Origin: QHXW01 sp035297145
GTDB lineage: Bacteria > Acidobacteriota > Terriglobia > Bryobacterales > Bryobacteraceae
Direction of reading: 5' to 3'
Assembly (NCBI GenBank): GCA_035297145.1
Contig: DATGZN010000108.1
Coordinates: forward strand, 1-63,592
DNA: 63,592 bases
The notes under the pieces were generated by a model. That model searched no databases and was not told where the DNA came from. It saw only the letters and a program-made list of their open reading frames with translations. Positions 42,987 through 52,023 of the stretch are shown one piece after another (position 1 is the first letter of the stretch; each line of letters opens with the position of its first letter). A program made the position numbers and the translations under genes.

Positions 42987-45662
42987 CTACTCGCACCGCA
43001 ACGCCGTCAACGGGTCCACCCTCGCCGCCCGCATCGCAGGAATCGAACTTGCCAGAATCGCTACGAGGGTCAGAACAATCGCCGCCGCTCCGAACGTCAC
43101 CGGATCGGTTGCCGTCACTCCGAACAGCAGACTCCCTAGCAGCCGCGTCAGCCACCAAGATCCCACCATCCCCGCCCCCAGTCCCATAACAGCCAGCATG
43201 ATTCCCTGCCCGATCACCATCCGCACCACGTTCCCCGGCCGCGCTCCCAACGCCATGCGCACTCCGATTTCATGCGTCCGCTGCGCCACCGAGTAATGCA
43301 TCACGCCGTAGATCCCCACGCTCGCCAGCACCACCGCCATCAGCGAAAACAAGCTCAGCAGCCAGGTCTGAAATCGCCTTGGCGCAAGCTGATCCGAAAG
43401 TTGGTGCTCGACTGTCATCACCGGCGACAGAATCGCCGTTCGATCCAGGCCCCGCACAACAGTCCGCAACGTCGCCGCCAGCGCCTTCGGATCGCCCGCG
43501 GCCCGCACCACCAGGTCCGCCGTCCTGTCGCCCGATTGCTTGTACCATTCATAAACATGCGACGCGAGCTTTTGTTCGCGCCCATGCCGCCGCATGTCTT
43601 CGACTATCCCGATGATCGTCACCCAGTCATCGTTCTTGCCGCGGTGGTCGAAACCTTTGATTCGTTTCCCCATCGGATCTTCCCCCGGCCAGTAGCGCCG
43701 CGCCATCGATTCGTCCACAATCGCCACCAGTGGTGATTCCGGTCCGTCCCGCTCGGTGAACAGCCGTCCTCGCATCAGACGTGCGCCCATCGCCTGGAAA
43801 TAGTCGCCGCGAATCCTTTCCCACGTAAGAGGCGCCCAGCTCACTTTAGAGTCCGGCGCTCGCCCCTCGACGGCACGGACGCCGAAATCCTCCGGTTGAC
43901 GTTGGAACAGACCATCGATGGCGCCCGCAGCCTGTATTCCTGGAATGGCCCGTACCCGCGCCATCGTCTCTTCGTCTAACTCGCGCCTCCTCGCTTCCGA
44001 TGCGCCAGCCGGCTGCGCGATGTTCATAGTCAGCACATGCTCCGGCCGAAATCCCGGATCTACGCTCTCGACCGCCAGAAAACTCCGCACCAGCAATCCC
44101 GCCCCCGTTAGCAGCACCACTGAAAGCGCGAACTCCAAAACCACCAGCAACCCGCGTGTACGCGTCAGCCCTATGTCCGCCGTGGCGCCTCTCGTTCCCG
44201 ATTTCAGCGATTCATTCGGATCACCGCGCGAGATCGTCCACGCCGGCGCTAATCCGAACAGAATTGCGGCCAACAAAGAAACGGCCACCACAAAACCGAG
44301 CACTCCGGCATCGATGCCCGCCTGATCGAGCCGATATATATCCGCGGGTGCGTAAGCCACTAGCGCGCGAATCCCGAGCGCCGCCAGAATCAGTCCCAGG
44401 CAGCCTGAGAACAACGCCAGCACCGCGCTCTCCGTGAACAATTGCCGGATGAGCCGCCCCCGCCCCGCACCCAGCGCCGTCCGCACAGCCATTTCCCGCT
44501 CTCGCCCCACGGCTCGCGCCAGTGCCAAATTTGCGACATTGCTGCACGCGATCAACAATACGCAGCACACCGCCGCGAACAAGACGCAGATCGCTAGCCG
44601 CGTGTTGTCGCTCAACTCCACGCGCAATGCCTGCACCTGGATGTTGCTCAACCGATTCGGGTCCGGCGCCTCGCGGTGCAGACGTGTGTTGATCGCGCTC
44701 ATCTCTGCCTGCGCCTGCTCGATCGTCACACCAGTCTTGAGCCGGCCCACCACGTACCAGCGCGCCCAGTAGCCTCGCGTGTGTTCGGTGTCGTAGGGAA
44801 TGTTCTCTCCCCAATGACTGTTGGTCGTGACCGGCATCCAGAACTGCACACCTCTGTCCGGAAACTGAAAGGTCGCCGGCATCACGCCGATTACCCGCGC
44901 CCCTACGCCGTCCATCTCGAGCGTCTTGCCAATAACGTCTCCCGATCCGCCGAAACGCCGCATCCAGAGTCCCTCGCTCAGCACCACGACGCGCTCGCGC
45001 CGTGTCTCTTCCTCGCTTGTGAACCAGCGGCCGGCAATCGGCGAAACGCCCATCAGCGGAAGGAAATTGGCCGATACAAATCCGCCCTGTGCGGTCTCGG
45101 GCTCGGCGCCGGTGAGAGTCACCGTGTTGAATCCGCCCGGCCGGTAGTAAGCAGCCATGTCCGCGAAAGCCCGGCTCTGTGACTTCCACGCTTCGAACTC
45201 CGCGTAGGTCACGCTGCTGTCAGTTCCTGAAAAGACTCCTGAACGTGCATAGCCCTCAAACCGCACCAGTCGCCCCGGATCCTTGTACGGCAACGGCCGC
45301 AACATCACCGCCTCCATCACGCTAAAAATTGCCGTGTTCGCGCCGATTCCCAGCGCCAGCGTCACCGCCGCGATCACGCTGAACGCCGGACTCTTCCGCA
45401 GCGTCCGCACCGCATAACGGACATCTTGCACCGTGGTCTCAACCACGGATACCCCCCGCGCTTCCCTGCACTCCTCCTTGACGCTCTCCACTCCCCCAAA
45501 CTCCATCCGCGCCCGCCGCTCCGCTTCAGCCCGCGCCATCCCCGAGCCCACATACTTCTCCACCTGCCGCTCGAAATGAAATCGCAGCTCCTCATCCATT
45601 TCTTTTTCGACGGCCCTCCGCCGCACCAGCGCCCGCAGCCGGTAGATCAAGTCACTCCACAC
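42987..45662 (-). CDS. ADOP-type MacB/FtsX ABC permease
   Basis: 891 residues from GTG 45662, paralogous to the next gene along its full length. The leader (MWSDLIYRLRALVRRRAVEKEMDEEL-type), LGIGANTAIFSVMEAVMLRPLP, MacB core and two FtsX domains are all present. The PadR gene ends 9 nt upstream of it. Two permeases of this kind in tandem may form a heterodimer. The substrate is unknown. Confidence 0.92.
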   Translation of the reverse strand: MWSDLIYRLRALVRRRAVEKEMDEELRFHFERQVEKYVGSGMARAEAERRARMEFGGVESVKEECREARGVSVVETTVQDVRYAVRTLRKSPAFSVIAAVTLALGIGANTAIFSVMEAVMLRPLPYKDPGRLVRFEGYARSGVFSGTDSSVTYAEFEAWKSQSRAFADMAAYYRPGGFNTVTLTGAEPETAQGGFVSANFLPLMGVSPIAGRWFTSEEETRRERVVVLSEGLWMRRFGGSGDVIGKTLEMDGVGARVIGVMPATFQFPDRGVQFWMPVTTNSHWGENIPYDTEHTRGYWARWYVVGRLKTGVTIEQAQAEMSAINTRLHREAPDPNRLSNIQVQALRVELSDNTRLAICVLFAAVCCVLLIACSNVANLALARAVGREREMAVRTALGAGRGRLIRQLFTESAVLALFSGCLGLILAALGIRALVAYAPADIYRLDQAGIDAGVLGFVVAVSLLAAILFGLAPAWTISRGDPNESLKSGTRGATADIGLTRTRGLLVVLEFALSVVLLTGAGLLVRSFLAVESVDPGFRPEHVLTMNIAQPAGASEARRRELDEETMARVRAIPGIQAAGAIDGLFQRQPEDFGVRAVEGRAPDSKVSWAPLTWERIRGDYFQAMGARLMRGRLFTERDGPESPLVAIVDESMARRYWPGEDPMGKRIKGFDHRGKNDDWVTIIGIVEDMRRHGREQKLASHVYEWYKQSGDRTADLVVRAAGDPKALAATLRTVVRGLDRTAILSPVMTVEHQLSDQLAPRRFQTWLLSLFSLMAVVLASVGIYGVMHYSVAQRTHEIGVRMALGARPGNVVRMVIGQGIMLAVMGLGAGMVGSWWLTRLLGSLLFGVTATDPVTFGAAAIVLTLVAILASSIPAMRAARVDPLTALRCE

Positions 45663-45671
45663 GACGCTCTC

Positions 45672-46001
45672 CTACGCCATATCCAACACATGCGCCACAG
45701 CCGTGCTCAGCTTCCGCCACGCGTGCGCGTCCGTCTCCAGTTGCTTCCGGCCCGCGCGCGTGAGCGCATAATATTTCGCCTTGCGATTGTTTTCGGAGAC
45801 GCCCCACTCCGCCTTGATCCACCCGCGCCGCTCCAGCCTGTGTAGCGCCGGATACAGCGACCCCTGCTGCACCTGCAGCACGTCGCGCGAAATCTGCTGA
45901 ATGCGCTCTGAAATCGCCCAGCCGTGCTGCGGCCCCAGCGCCACCGTCTTGAGAATCAGCAGGTCCAGCGTCCCCTGCGGCAAATCGATGCGTTCTTCCA
46001 T
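45672..46001 (-). CDS. PadR-family transcriptional regulator
   Basis: 109 residues from ATG 46001, preceded by a GGGGAG ribosome-binding site; an upstream in-frame start at 46055 is less likely. It has the PadR winged-helix core: LPQGTLDLLILKTVA, HGWAISERI, the recognition helix and LQVQQGSLYPALHRLERRGWI, then NRKAKYYALTRAGRK in the wing. It ends with a short helix for dimerisation. PadR regulators commonly precede ADOP permeases and repress their own operon. Here it is the first gene before two such permeases. Confidence 0.95.
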   Translation of the reverse strand: MEERIDLPQGTLDLLILKTVALGPQHGWAISERIQQISRDVLQVQQGSLYPALHRLERRGWIKAEWGVSENNRKAKYYALTRAGRKQLETDAHAWRKLSTAVAHVLDMA

Positions 46002-46095
46002 GCTCCCCTTTCGCTTCGACAGAGGTAGCCTATCATGACCTTTGTAGAAGCGCAAGGGGAGTTTTAAAAGTCGCGTAAATTCGCGAATTCGCGGC

Positions 46096-47301
46096 CTAAC
46101 GGGTCAGCCCCTTCTGCCCGATATCTCTCCGGTAATGCATCCCCGCGAACGCGATCTTCTCCACCGCCGCGTACGCCCGCTCGATCGCACTCCGTAGGTC
46201 CTCGCCGCCAGCCGTCACCCCCAGCACGCGCCCGCCCGCCGTCTCGATCCCCTGCGTCCCCACCCGCGTCCCCGCATGAAAAACCGTCGCCCCGGTCGCC
46301 TCCGCGTCCTCAATCCCCCGAATCGGCACCCCCGTCGGATACGTCCCGGGGTATCCGCCCGACGCCATCACCACGCACACCGACGCCCCACGCCGCCACT
46401 CCAGCTTATGCCGCCCCAACTCGCCGCGCGCCGCCGCCATCAGCACCGGCACGAAATCCGTCGTCATGCGATGCATCAGCGGCTGCGTCTCCGGGTCTCC
46501 CAGCCGCACATTGAACTCTAGAACCCGCGGCCCATCCGCCGTCATAATCAGCCCCGCGTAAAGAAACCCCGTGAACTTCGTCGCCTCCACCGCCGGCCGG
46601 ATCACCGTGTCGAGTATCTTCTCCGTCTCCCCCTCCGTCAGAATCCGCGAATCGCAATACGCGCCCATGCCCCCTGTATTCGGCCCCGTATCGCCATCGT
46701 TGACCCGCTTGTGATCCTGCGTCGGCGCCAGCGGTAGCACATCGCGACCATCACACAGCGCAATGAAACTGACCTCCTCGCCTTCCAGATATTCCTCGAT
46801 CACCAGCCGCGGCCCCAGCGCTTCAATCGCCCGCTCCGCCTCCTCCCGATCCGTCGCAATGACAACTCCCTTCCCCGCCGCCAACCCATCAGCCTTGATC
46901 ACCACCGGAAACCGAAAGCGCTCGAGAGCCTTCTTCGCATGATCCTTTGTCTCAACTGAAACAAACTCCGCCGTAGGAATCCGATACCGCCGAAAAAAAT
47001 CTTTAGCGAAAATCTTGCTCCCCTCGAGCCGCGCATTCTCCGCCGTCGGCCCAACAATCGCCCGCCCCGCCCCGCGAAATTGATCGACGATCCCCTCCAC
47101 CAGCGGCGCCTCCGGCCCCACCACAGTCAGATCCGCCCCCACCCTCTCCGCCACATCCAAATACGACCCCGTCGCCGCGGCACACATTGCCCCCATCCCA
47201 GCATTCCCCGGCGCCGCATAAACCCGCACCCCCGGACTCTGACTAATCTTCCAAGCCAGCGCATGCTCCCGCCCGCCGGAACCGATGACCAAGATGTTCA
47301 T
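46096..47301 (-). CDS. purD: phosphoribosylamine-glycine ligase
   Basis: 401 residues, slightly short for PurD (usually 420-430). The start MNILVIGSGGREHALAW, the ATP-grasp block VVIKADGLAAGKGVVIA, EGEEVSFIALCDG, GPNTGGMGAYC and VLEFNVRLGDPETQ are the PurD motifs. It catalyses the second step of purine synthesis: 5-phosphoribosylamine plus glycine plus ATP to GAR. It is a core metabolic gene that borders an accessory island on its 5' side. Confidence 0.97.
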   Translation of the reverse strand: MNILVIGSGGREHALAWKISQSPGVRVYAAPGNAGMGAMCAAATGSYLDVAERVGADLTVVGPEAPLVEGIVDQFRGAGRAIVGPTAENARLEGSKIFAKDFFRRYRIPTAEFVSVETKDHAKKALERFRFPVVIKADGLAAGKGVVIATDREEAERAIEALGPRLVIEEYLEGEEVSFIALCDGRDVLPLAPTQDHKRVNDGDTGPNTGGMGAYCDSRILTEGETEKILDTVIRPAVEATKFTGFLYAGLIMTADGPRVLEFNVRLGDPETQPLMHRMTTDFVPVLMAAARGELGRHKLEWRRGASVCVVMASGGYPGTYPTGVPIRGIEDAEATGATVFHAGTRVGTQGIETAGGRVLGVTAGGEDLRSAIERAYAAVEKIAFAGMHYRRDIGQKGLTR

Positions 47302-47457
47302 AGAGCTTCAATGATAACGTCGGAGGGCGCGCTTCAGTAGCAGTTGAATCGGCTCGCAATCGCCCCGTAAAACAGCCGTTGACGCAAGACCTCGGATGTC
47401 CAAGGCCGGAACTTGCGCAACGACCGCCCAGTGTGGTTCGATTGCAGCAAGGCCCAC

Positions 47458-48078
47458 ATGAGGGAGAGCGGATCGAGCACAGAAACCGAAATCGAGCTTG
47501 GCGTGGCTAGAGAGCAAATAGACGAGCTCAGCGAAGTCTTGCCGCAAGTCATTGCTGCCTTCCGACGGCTTGATTCAAATACTCGTCGGAAACTGTTCCA
47601 GACCATTGCGACGCTTTTCGATCTGACTTCAGCGGGAACCCCATCGCCCCCACGTCCCAGCAGGGAGACGTTGGACATGGGTGCCACCCCTGACAGGTTT
47701 TCCAAAGAGCGCCCGGTTTCGGCAAAGGAATTTCTTTTGAAGAAACAGCCTGGCACGGACGTCGAAAGAGTGGCCTGTCTTGCCTACTACCTCACGCATT
47801 ACCGAGACACGCCACATTTTAAGACCCTCGACATAAGCAAACTCAACACCGAGGCAGCCCAAGTGAAGTTCGCGAACGCCGCGCATGCCGTCAACAACGC
47901 CACTAACTACGGTTACTTGGCTCCTGCGACCAAGGGCAACAAGCAGATCAGCGCCCCCGGCGAGCAATTCGTCGAGTTCCTGCCGGATCACCAAGCCGCA
48001 CGCGCGGCAATGGAGTTAGCTCGTCCTCGCCGGAGATCCAAGAGGATGGGACGCAACTCTTCGAATACAGACCAATAG
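47458..48078 (+). CDS. unknown protein, first gene of a ParA/RelA-SpoT module
   Basis: 206 residues from ATG 47458; an in-frame TTG at 47413 would add 15. A helical N-terminus (EIELGVAREQIDELSEVLPQ) is followed by a linker and a compact alpha-helical block at about 110-190 (ACLAYYLTHY, HFKTLDISKLNTE, FANAAHAVNNATNYGYL, SAPGEQFVEFLP) that looks like a winged-helix or tri-helical domain. The basic tail could bind DNA or RNA. I do not recognise a named family. Its TAG shares one base with the GTG of the next gene, so the two are translationally coupled. Confidence 0.78.
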   Translation: MRESGSSTETEIELGVAREQIDELSEVLPQVIAAFRRLDSNTRRKLFQTIATLFDLTSAGTPSPPRPSRETLDMGATPDRFSKERPVSAKEFLLKKQPGTDVERVACLAYYLTHYRDTPHFKTLDISKLNTEAAQVKFANAAHAVNNATNYGYLAPATKGNKQISAPGEQFVEFLPDHQAARAAMELARPRRRSKRMGRNSSNTDQ

Positions 48079-49079
48079 TGCCCGATACAGATCTTAAGCG
48101 CCACAAATCGAAGCGGCTCGCAATTTTTAACCACAAGGGTGGCGTGGGCAAGACCACGCTAACCGTTCAGATTGCTGCCGCACTTGCTTCCTTGGGAAAG
48201 CGCGTTCTGCTCGTGGACTCGGACCCACAGGGCAACCTCACTTCATACCTGATCGAGGCTTCCGTAGTCGACGACATGCTCGACAAGTCAGAAACTCACG
48301 CGGGCCGCACTCTCTGGTCCGCATTGAAGCCGGTTGCCGACGGTACGGGTGAAATCAGACCGATAAGCGCATTTGAACTCGCGACAAATAACATATTTCT
48401 CTTGCCAGGGGATATCTTGCTTTCCAAGTTTGAACAAGACCTCCATCAATCGTGGGGGGACTGCTTTCATCGACGCGTCAGGGGCTATAGGGGAACAACC
48501 GCTCTCAGCACACTGGTGAACGTTACTGCCGATAGACTCGGCATTGACTTTGTATTTTATGATTCAGGGCCAAATATCGGCCCTCTAAATCGCGTGATCC
48601 TACTGGACTGCGACGGCTTCATAGTGCCGGCGGCGTGTGACTCTTTTTCGATCCGAGCCCTCAAAACGCTGGGCCAAACATTGTTCGAATGGATCAAGGA
48701 CTGGACGACGATTTTGACGCTGGCGCCAGACAATGTTTACTTGCTACCTGGGAAACCAAGCCTGATTGGCTACCTACCCCAGCGCTTTAGGGTTTATGCA
48801 GGTCGGGTCGCAGTTGACTACTCGCGATTTCTACCTCGCATCGAGAAGCATATCGGGACGGACGTCGCGGAAGTCCTCAGAGAAATAGATCCGAAGTTGG
48901 CACCATTGCCGCACCAAACCCGGCTCGGTCTGGTTAAGGATTTCGGGCGACTCGCCGCAGCAGCACAGGACCAGGGCGTGCCCATCTGGGACGTTGGAAC
49001 ACCAGCCGAGCGCCAGAAGGCGAGGTCTGCCTTTACTGTCATCGCACAGCGAATCATCGAGCGCACGAGTGAGAAGTAG
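48078..49079 (+). CDS. ParA-like P-loop ATPase
   Basis: 333 residues from GTG 48078. The deviant Walker A HKGGVGKTTLT of the ParA/MinD group is near residues 19-28, VDSDPQGNLTSY (switch I/Walker A') near 46-57, and FVFYDSGPNIGP marks Walker B. A longer C-terminal half (from about 190) is not typical of chromosomal ParA. No parB or parS partner is visible. It lies between the unknown gene and a RelA/SpoT-domain gene 2 nt downstream, so it is more likely a regulatory or sensing ATPase of this three-gene module than a partition protein. Confidence 0.88.
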   Translation: MPDTDLKRHKSKRLAIFNHKGGVGKTTLTVQIAAALASLGKRVLLVDSDPQGNLTSYLIEASVVDDMLDKSETHAGRTLWSALKPVADGTGEIRPISAFELATNNIFLLPGDILLSKFEQDLHQSWGDCFHRRVRGYRGTTALSTLVNVTADRLGIDFVFYDSGPNIGPLNRVILLDCDGFIVPAACDSFSIRALKTLGQTLFEWIKDWTTILTLAPDNVYLLPGKPSLIGYLPQRFRVYAGRVAVDYSRFLPRIEKHIGTDVAEVLREIDPKLAPLPHQTRLGLVKDFGRLAAAAQDQGVPIWDVGTPAERQKARSAFTVIAQRIIERTSEK

Positions 49080-49081
49080 GC

Positions 49082-49770
49082 ATGGGTGAGTTTACTTCGG
49101 CCGAGACGCGTCTAATTCGAGATCTCGTAGGTCACTACAAAAACGACAGCGACATCCTCAAAACATCCTTGGCAGCCTGCGTGGACAAATTGGGGACTCG
49201 AAGGCACTGAGGGACCATATACACTCCCTCAAGTGGCGGATGAAAGATCCCGGCCACCTCAAGGATAAGCTCGAGCGGAAACTGAGAGAGTCGAAGTCAA
49301 AAGATCGAGCGTTTGGTGTCAACGTGAACAATCTTTTCATCAAAATCAACGATCTGGCAGGCCTGCGGATACTTCACCTCCATACGGAGCAGGCTGCGGA
49401 TATAGACAAGGGTCTACGAGAGCTGTTCGAAGAGGAATCCTACAATCTCGTCGAAGGACCGACGGCGAGGACATGGGACGACGAGTCAAGAAGTTACTTC
49501 AAGAGCGTCAATATCAAGACGAAGGCCAGTCCGTCCCTCTACACGAGTATTCATTACGTAATCAAGCCCAATCGCAAGACGCGATACACCTGTGAAATTC
49601 AGGTGCGAACCCTTATGGAGGAAGTTTGGGGTGAGGTGGACCATGCAATCAACTACCCTCACCAGAGCAAAATTCTTGGCTGCCGCGAACAGATTAGGGC
49701 GCTGGCGAGGGCTACCTCAGCTTGCAGCCGCCTCGTAGACTCTATATTTCGAACGCACGGGGAAGCTTAG
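49082..49770 (+). CDS. RelA/SpoT-domain (p)ppGpp synthetase-like protein, frame broken by one base
   Basis: The gene starts at ATG 49082 (MGEFTSAETRL), 2 nt after the ParA-like gene. Its frame stops at 49210, but adding one G to the four-G run at 49192-49195 joins it to the next frame, giving about 230 residues. The synthetase core is intact: NDLAGLRIL with the Mg-binding Asp, LYTSIHY, CEIQVRTLMEEVWGEVDHAINY. No hydrolase, TGS or ACT domain is present, so it is a small alarmone-synthetase type. An uninterrupted fragment would begin at ATG 49240. Either an assembly error or a true frameshift. Confidence 0.85.
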
Positions 49771-49914
49771 CGACCTGACGGGAAGCCCCGTGGCAACCGG
49801 ACCGTTTCACTACACTCCAGAGCCTGAGCACGTCACGCTACTGGTTTTTTATCGAACAAACCCGCCCCGCAGCGCTATGATTGTTGGTTTCAGCGAAAGC
49901 AGGGCGGCACACCC

Positions 49915-50793
49915 ATGAAACTTCTAGCCAAATTCACTTTAGTTTTTGTCGTCGTCTTCGGCGCCGGCGGCTTGTTCGCCTCGTATCTTTCCTATCGCTT
50001 CCTGCAAGACGACGCGCGCGACCAGGTGCTCCAGCAAGCCCGCCTCATGATGGAGACCATGCTCTCCGCGCGCAACTACACCACCTTGCAGATCAAGCCG
50101 CTGCTGGTCGTGCAGCAGGAGCATCAGCGCTCCTTCCTGCCGCAAACCGTTCCCGCCTACGCCGCCACCGAGAGCTTCAACTATCTGCGCCAAAAATATC
50201 CGGAATACGCCTACAAAGAAGCCACCCTCAACCCCACCAACCCGCGCGATCGCGCGACGGACTGGGAAGCCGACGTCATCAACAACTTCCGCAACCGCGC
50301 CGACCAGCGCGAGCTCATCGGCGAGCGCAACACGCCCACCGGAAGATACTTGTTCCTCGCCCAGCCTCTTCGCGCCGCGCAGCCCTGCCTGGAATGTCAC
50401 GATACCGCCCAAGCCGCGCCCGAGGCCATGGTCCGCCGTTACGGCGCCGCCAACGGGTTTGGTTGGAAGCTCAACGAGACCGTAGGCGCGCAGATAGTGT
50501 CGGTGCCGTTCTCCGTTCCGGTGCAAATGGCTGACCGTGCCTTTACCAATCTCATGACGTCTCTGGGCATCATCGCCCTGGTCAGTCTGGTGGTGCTCGA
50601 CCTGCTGCTGCTCTTCACCATCGTTCGCCCGGTCGCGCGCCTCTCCGCCATGGCCGACCAGGCCAGCCTCGGCAACCTGGACGTCCCCGAACTCCCCGTC
50701 AAGGGCAAAGACGAAATCTCCGTGCTCGCGGGCTCGTTCAACCGCATGCGCAGAAGCTTAGTCAGTGCGCTGAAGATGTTGGAGGGACATTAG
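49915..50793 (+). CDS. DUF3365 (Tll0287-like) sensor protein with c-type haem site and HAMP
   Basis: 292 residues. The first transmembrane span is about 5-27. A periplasmic DUF3365/Tll0287-like domain follows (about 30-205) containing a CLECH haem-attachment motif near 160 and conserved YAATESFNYLRQKYPEY. The second span (about 218-240) leads into a HAMP domain (RPVARLSAMADQASLGNLD). It ends after HAMP with no kinase or methyl-accepting domain, so a partner protein must carry the output. Redox or gas sensing is inferred. It sits between the RelA/SpoT module and the methyltransferase gene. Confidence 0.87.
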   Translation: MKLLAKFTLVFVVVFGAGGLFASYLSYRFLQDDARDQVLQQARLMMETMLSARNYTTLQIKPLLVVQQEHQRSFLPQTVPAYAATESFNYLRQKYPEYAYKEATLNPTNPRDRATDWEADVINNFRNRADQRELIGERNTPTGRYLFLAQPLRAAQPCLECHDTAQAAPEAMVRRYGAANGFGWKLNETVGAQIVSVPFSVPVQMADRAFTNLMTSLGIIALVSLVVLDLLLLFTIVRPVARLSAMADQASLGNLDVPELPVKGKDEISVLAGSFNRMRRSLVSALKMLEGH

Positions 50794-50868
50794 CAACCGA
50801 TTTGGCCGCTCGCGGCAAAAGCTTTCCTGCTTTCCGTCGATAAGACAAAAGAGCGTTACCGAGCCGTT

Positions 50869-52023
50869 GTGGACGAAGGTACAATTGCAAGCAGCAGACC
50901 CAAGCCTGTATTCGGAGCGGCTTTGCCGGATAGCAAACGATTGAGGAAATTGAAAGCAACCAGCCACCCTCTGCAAGACGATCTCTTTCCGGACGGCTCG
51001 GAAAAGAGGCGGAAACTGCGCAACCCGTCTCTTCCCACGGAAGACAACACGTCTGAGGGTCTTCGCGCGCTACTTGCCGCGAATGTCCACTACCGACAGG
51101 GTCCCTGGCCGGAACCATATCATCACACGACACATCGCCTTCACCTGGGAGATGCACGCGACCTCTCCTGGATCCAGGATGCCTCGGTTCATCTGGTGGT
51201 AACCTCACCACCTTATTGGACGCTCAAGGAATACGCGCCCGGCAACGGCGATCAGATGGGGCATTTCGAGGACTACGACCACTTTCTCACTGAGCTGGAT
51301 CGCGTTTGGCGGGAGTGCGCACGCGTCCTTGTTGGCGGCGGTCGAATCTGTTGTGTTGTCGGCGATGTTTGTATCGCTAGGAAGCGCGGCGGACGCCACT
51401 ATCTTGTACCGCTCCACTCGGATATACAAGTCCGAGCCCGTAAACTGGGTCTCGATTGCCTTCAGCCCATTCTCTGGAACAAGATTGCCAACGGCGTTAC
51501 CGAGGTCGAAGGAAACGGTGCGGGTTTCTATGGCAAGCCCTACCAGCCCGGTGGAATTATCAAAAATGACGTCGAGTATATTCTCTTTCTCCGAAAAGGC
51601 GGTGAGTACCGGGCCACGCCCACGCTCCAGAAGGCGCTCTCGATGCTCACGAAGGATGAAATGAAGACCTGGTTCCGGTCGATTTGGTGCGACCTGCGGG
51701 GAGCATCTGCGCGCGACGGCCATCCCGCGCCCTATCCGGTTGAATTAGCCGAGCGTCTCATCAGAATGTTCTCGTTTGCGGGCGACACAGTCCTGGATCC
51801 CTTCGCAGGCACCGGCTCTACGTCGCAGGCTGCTATCATGTCGGGCAGAAACTCGATCGCCAATGAGATTGAGCGTGCGTATCTCGACATCGCTCGCCAA
51901 CGTATTACTAGGGCGGCTCGCACACCTCGTCTCGCCGGCGCTATAGAAACCGAGATCATTCTTGACGAAGACGCCCGCGACACCCGAATACCGGTTGCTC
52001 AGCGAGTTCCGGCGGCTCTTTGA
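50869..52023 (+). CDS. DNA methyltransferase (N4-cytosine or N6-adenine, SPPY type)
   Basis: 384 residues from GTG 50869. Catalytic motif IV is VTSPPYW near residue 110, and the SAM motif I DPFAGTGSTSQAA is near 308, so the order is that of beta-class enzymes (catalytic motif first). SPPY is commonest among N4-cytosine methyltransferases but also occurs among N6-adenine enzymes. A ~70-residue charged N-terminus precedes the domain. The 3' end overlaps the next gene by 62 bp. The pair looks like a type II restriction-modification system. Confidence 0.9.
   Translation: MDEGTIASSRPKPVFGAALPDSKRLRKLKATSHPLQDDLFPDGSEKRRKLRNPSLPTEDNTSEGLRALLAANVHYRQGPWPEPYHHTTHRLHLGDARDLSWIQDASVHLVVTSPPYWTLKEYAPGNGDQMGHFEDYDHFLTELDRVWRECARVLVGGGRICCVVGDVCIARKRGGRHYLVPLHSDIQVRARKLGLDCLQPILWNKIANGVTEVEGNGAGFYGKPYQPGGIIKNDVEYILFLRKGGEYRATPTLQKALSMLTKDEMKTWFRSIWCDLRGASARDGHPAPYPVELAERLIRMFSFAGDTVLDPFAGTGSTSQAAIMSGRNSIANEIERAYLDIARQRITRAARTPRLAGAIETEIILDEDARDTRIPVAQRVPAAL

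Noticed and set aside
40233..45662. Two genes as macrolide-specific MacB exporters
   Set aside because: They lack an ATPase domain and carry the ADOP leader; only the permease and core domains resemble MacB.
48078..49079. Chromosome or plasmid partition locus
   Set aside because: No parB gene or repeated parS-like sites; the C-terminal half is atypical and the neighbours are not replication genes.
49772..49790. Small hairpin (ACGGG/CCCGT) after the RelA/SpoT gene as a terminator
   Set aside because: Only a 5-bp stem and no T run follows.
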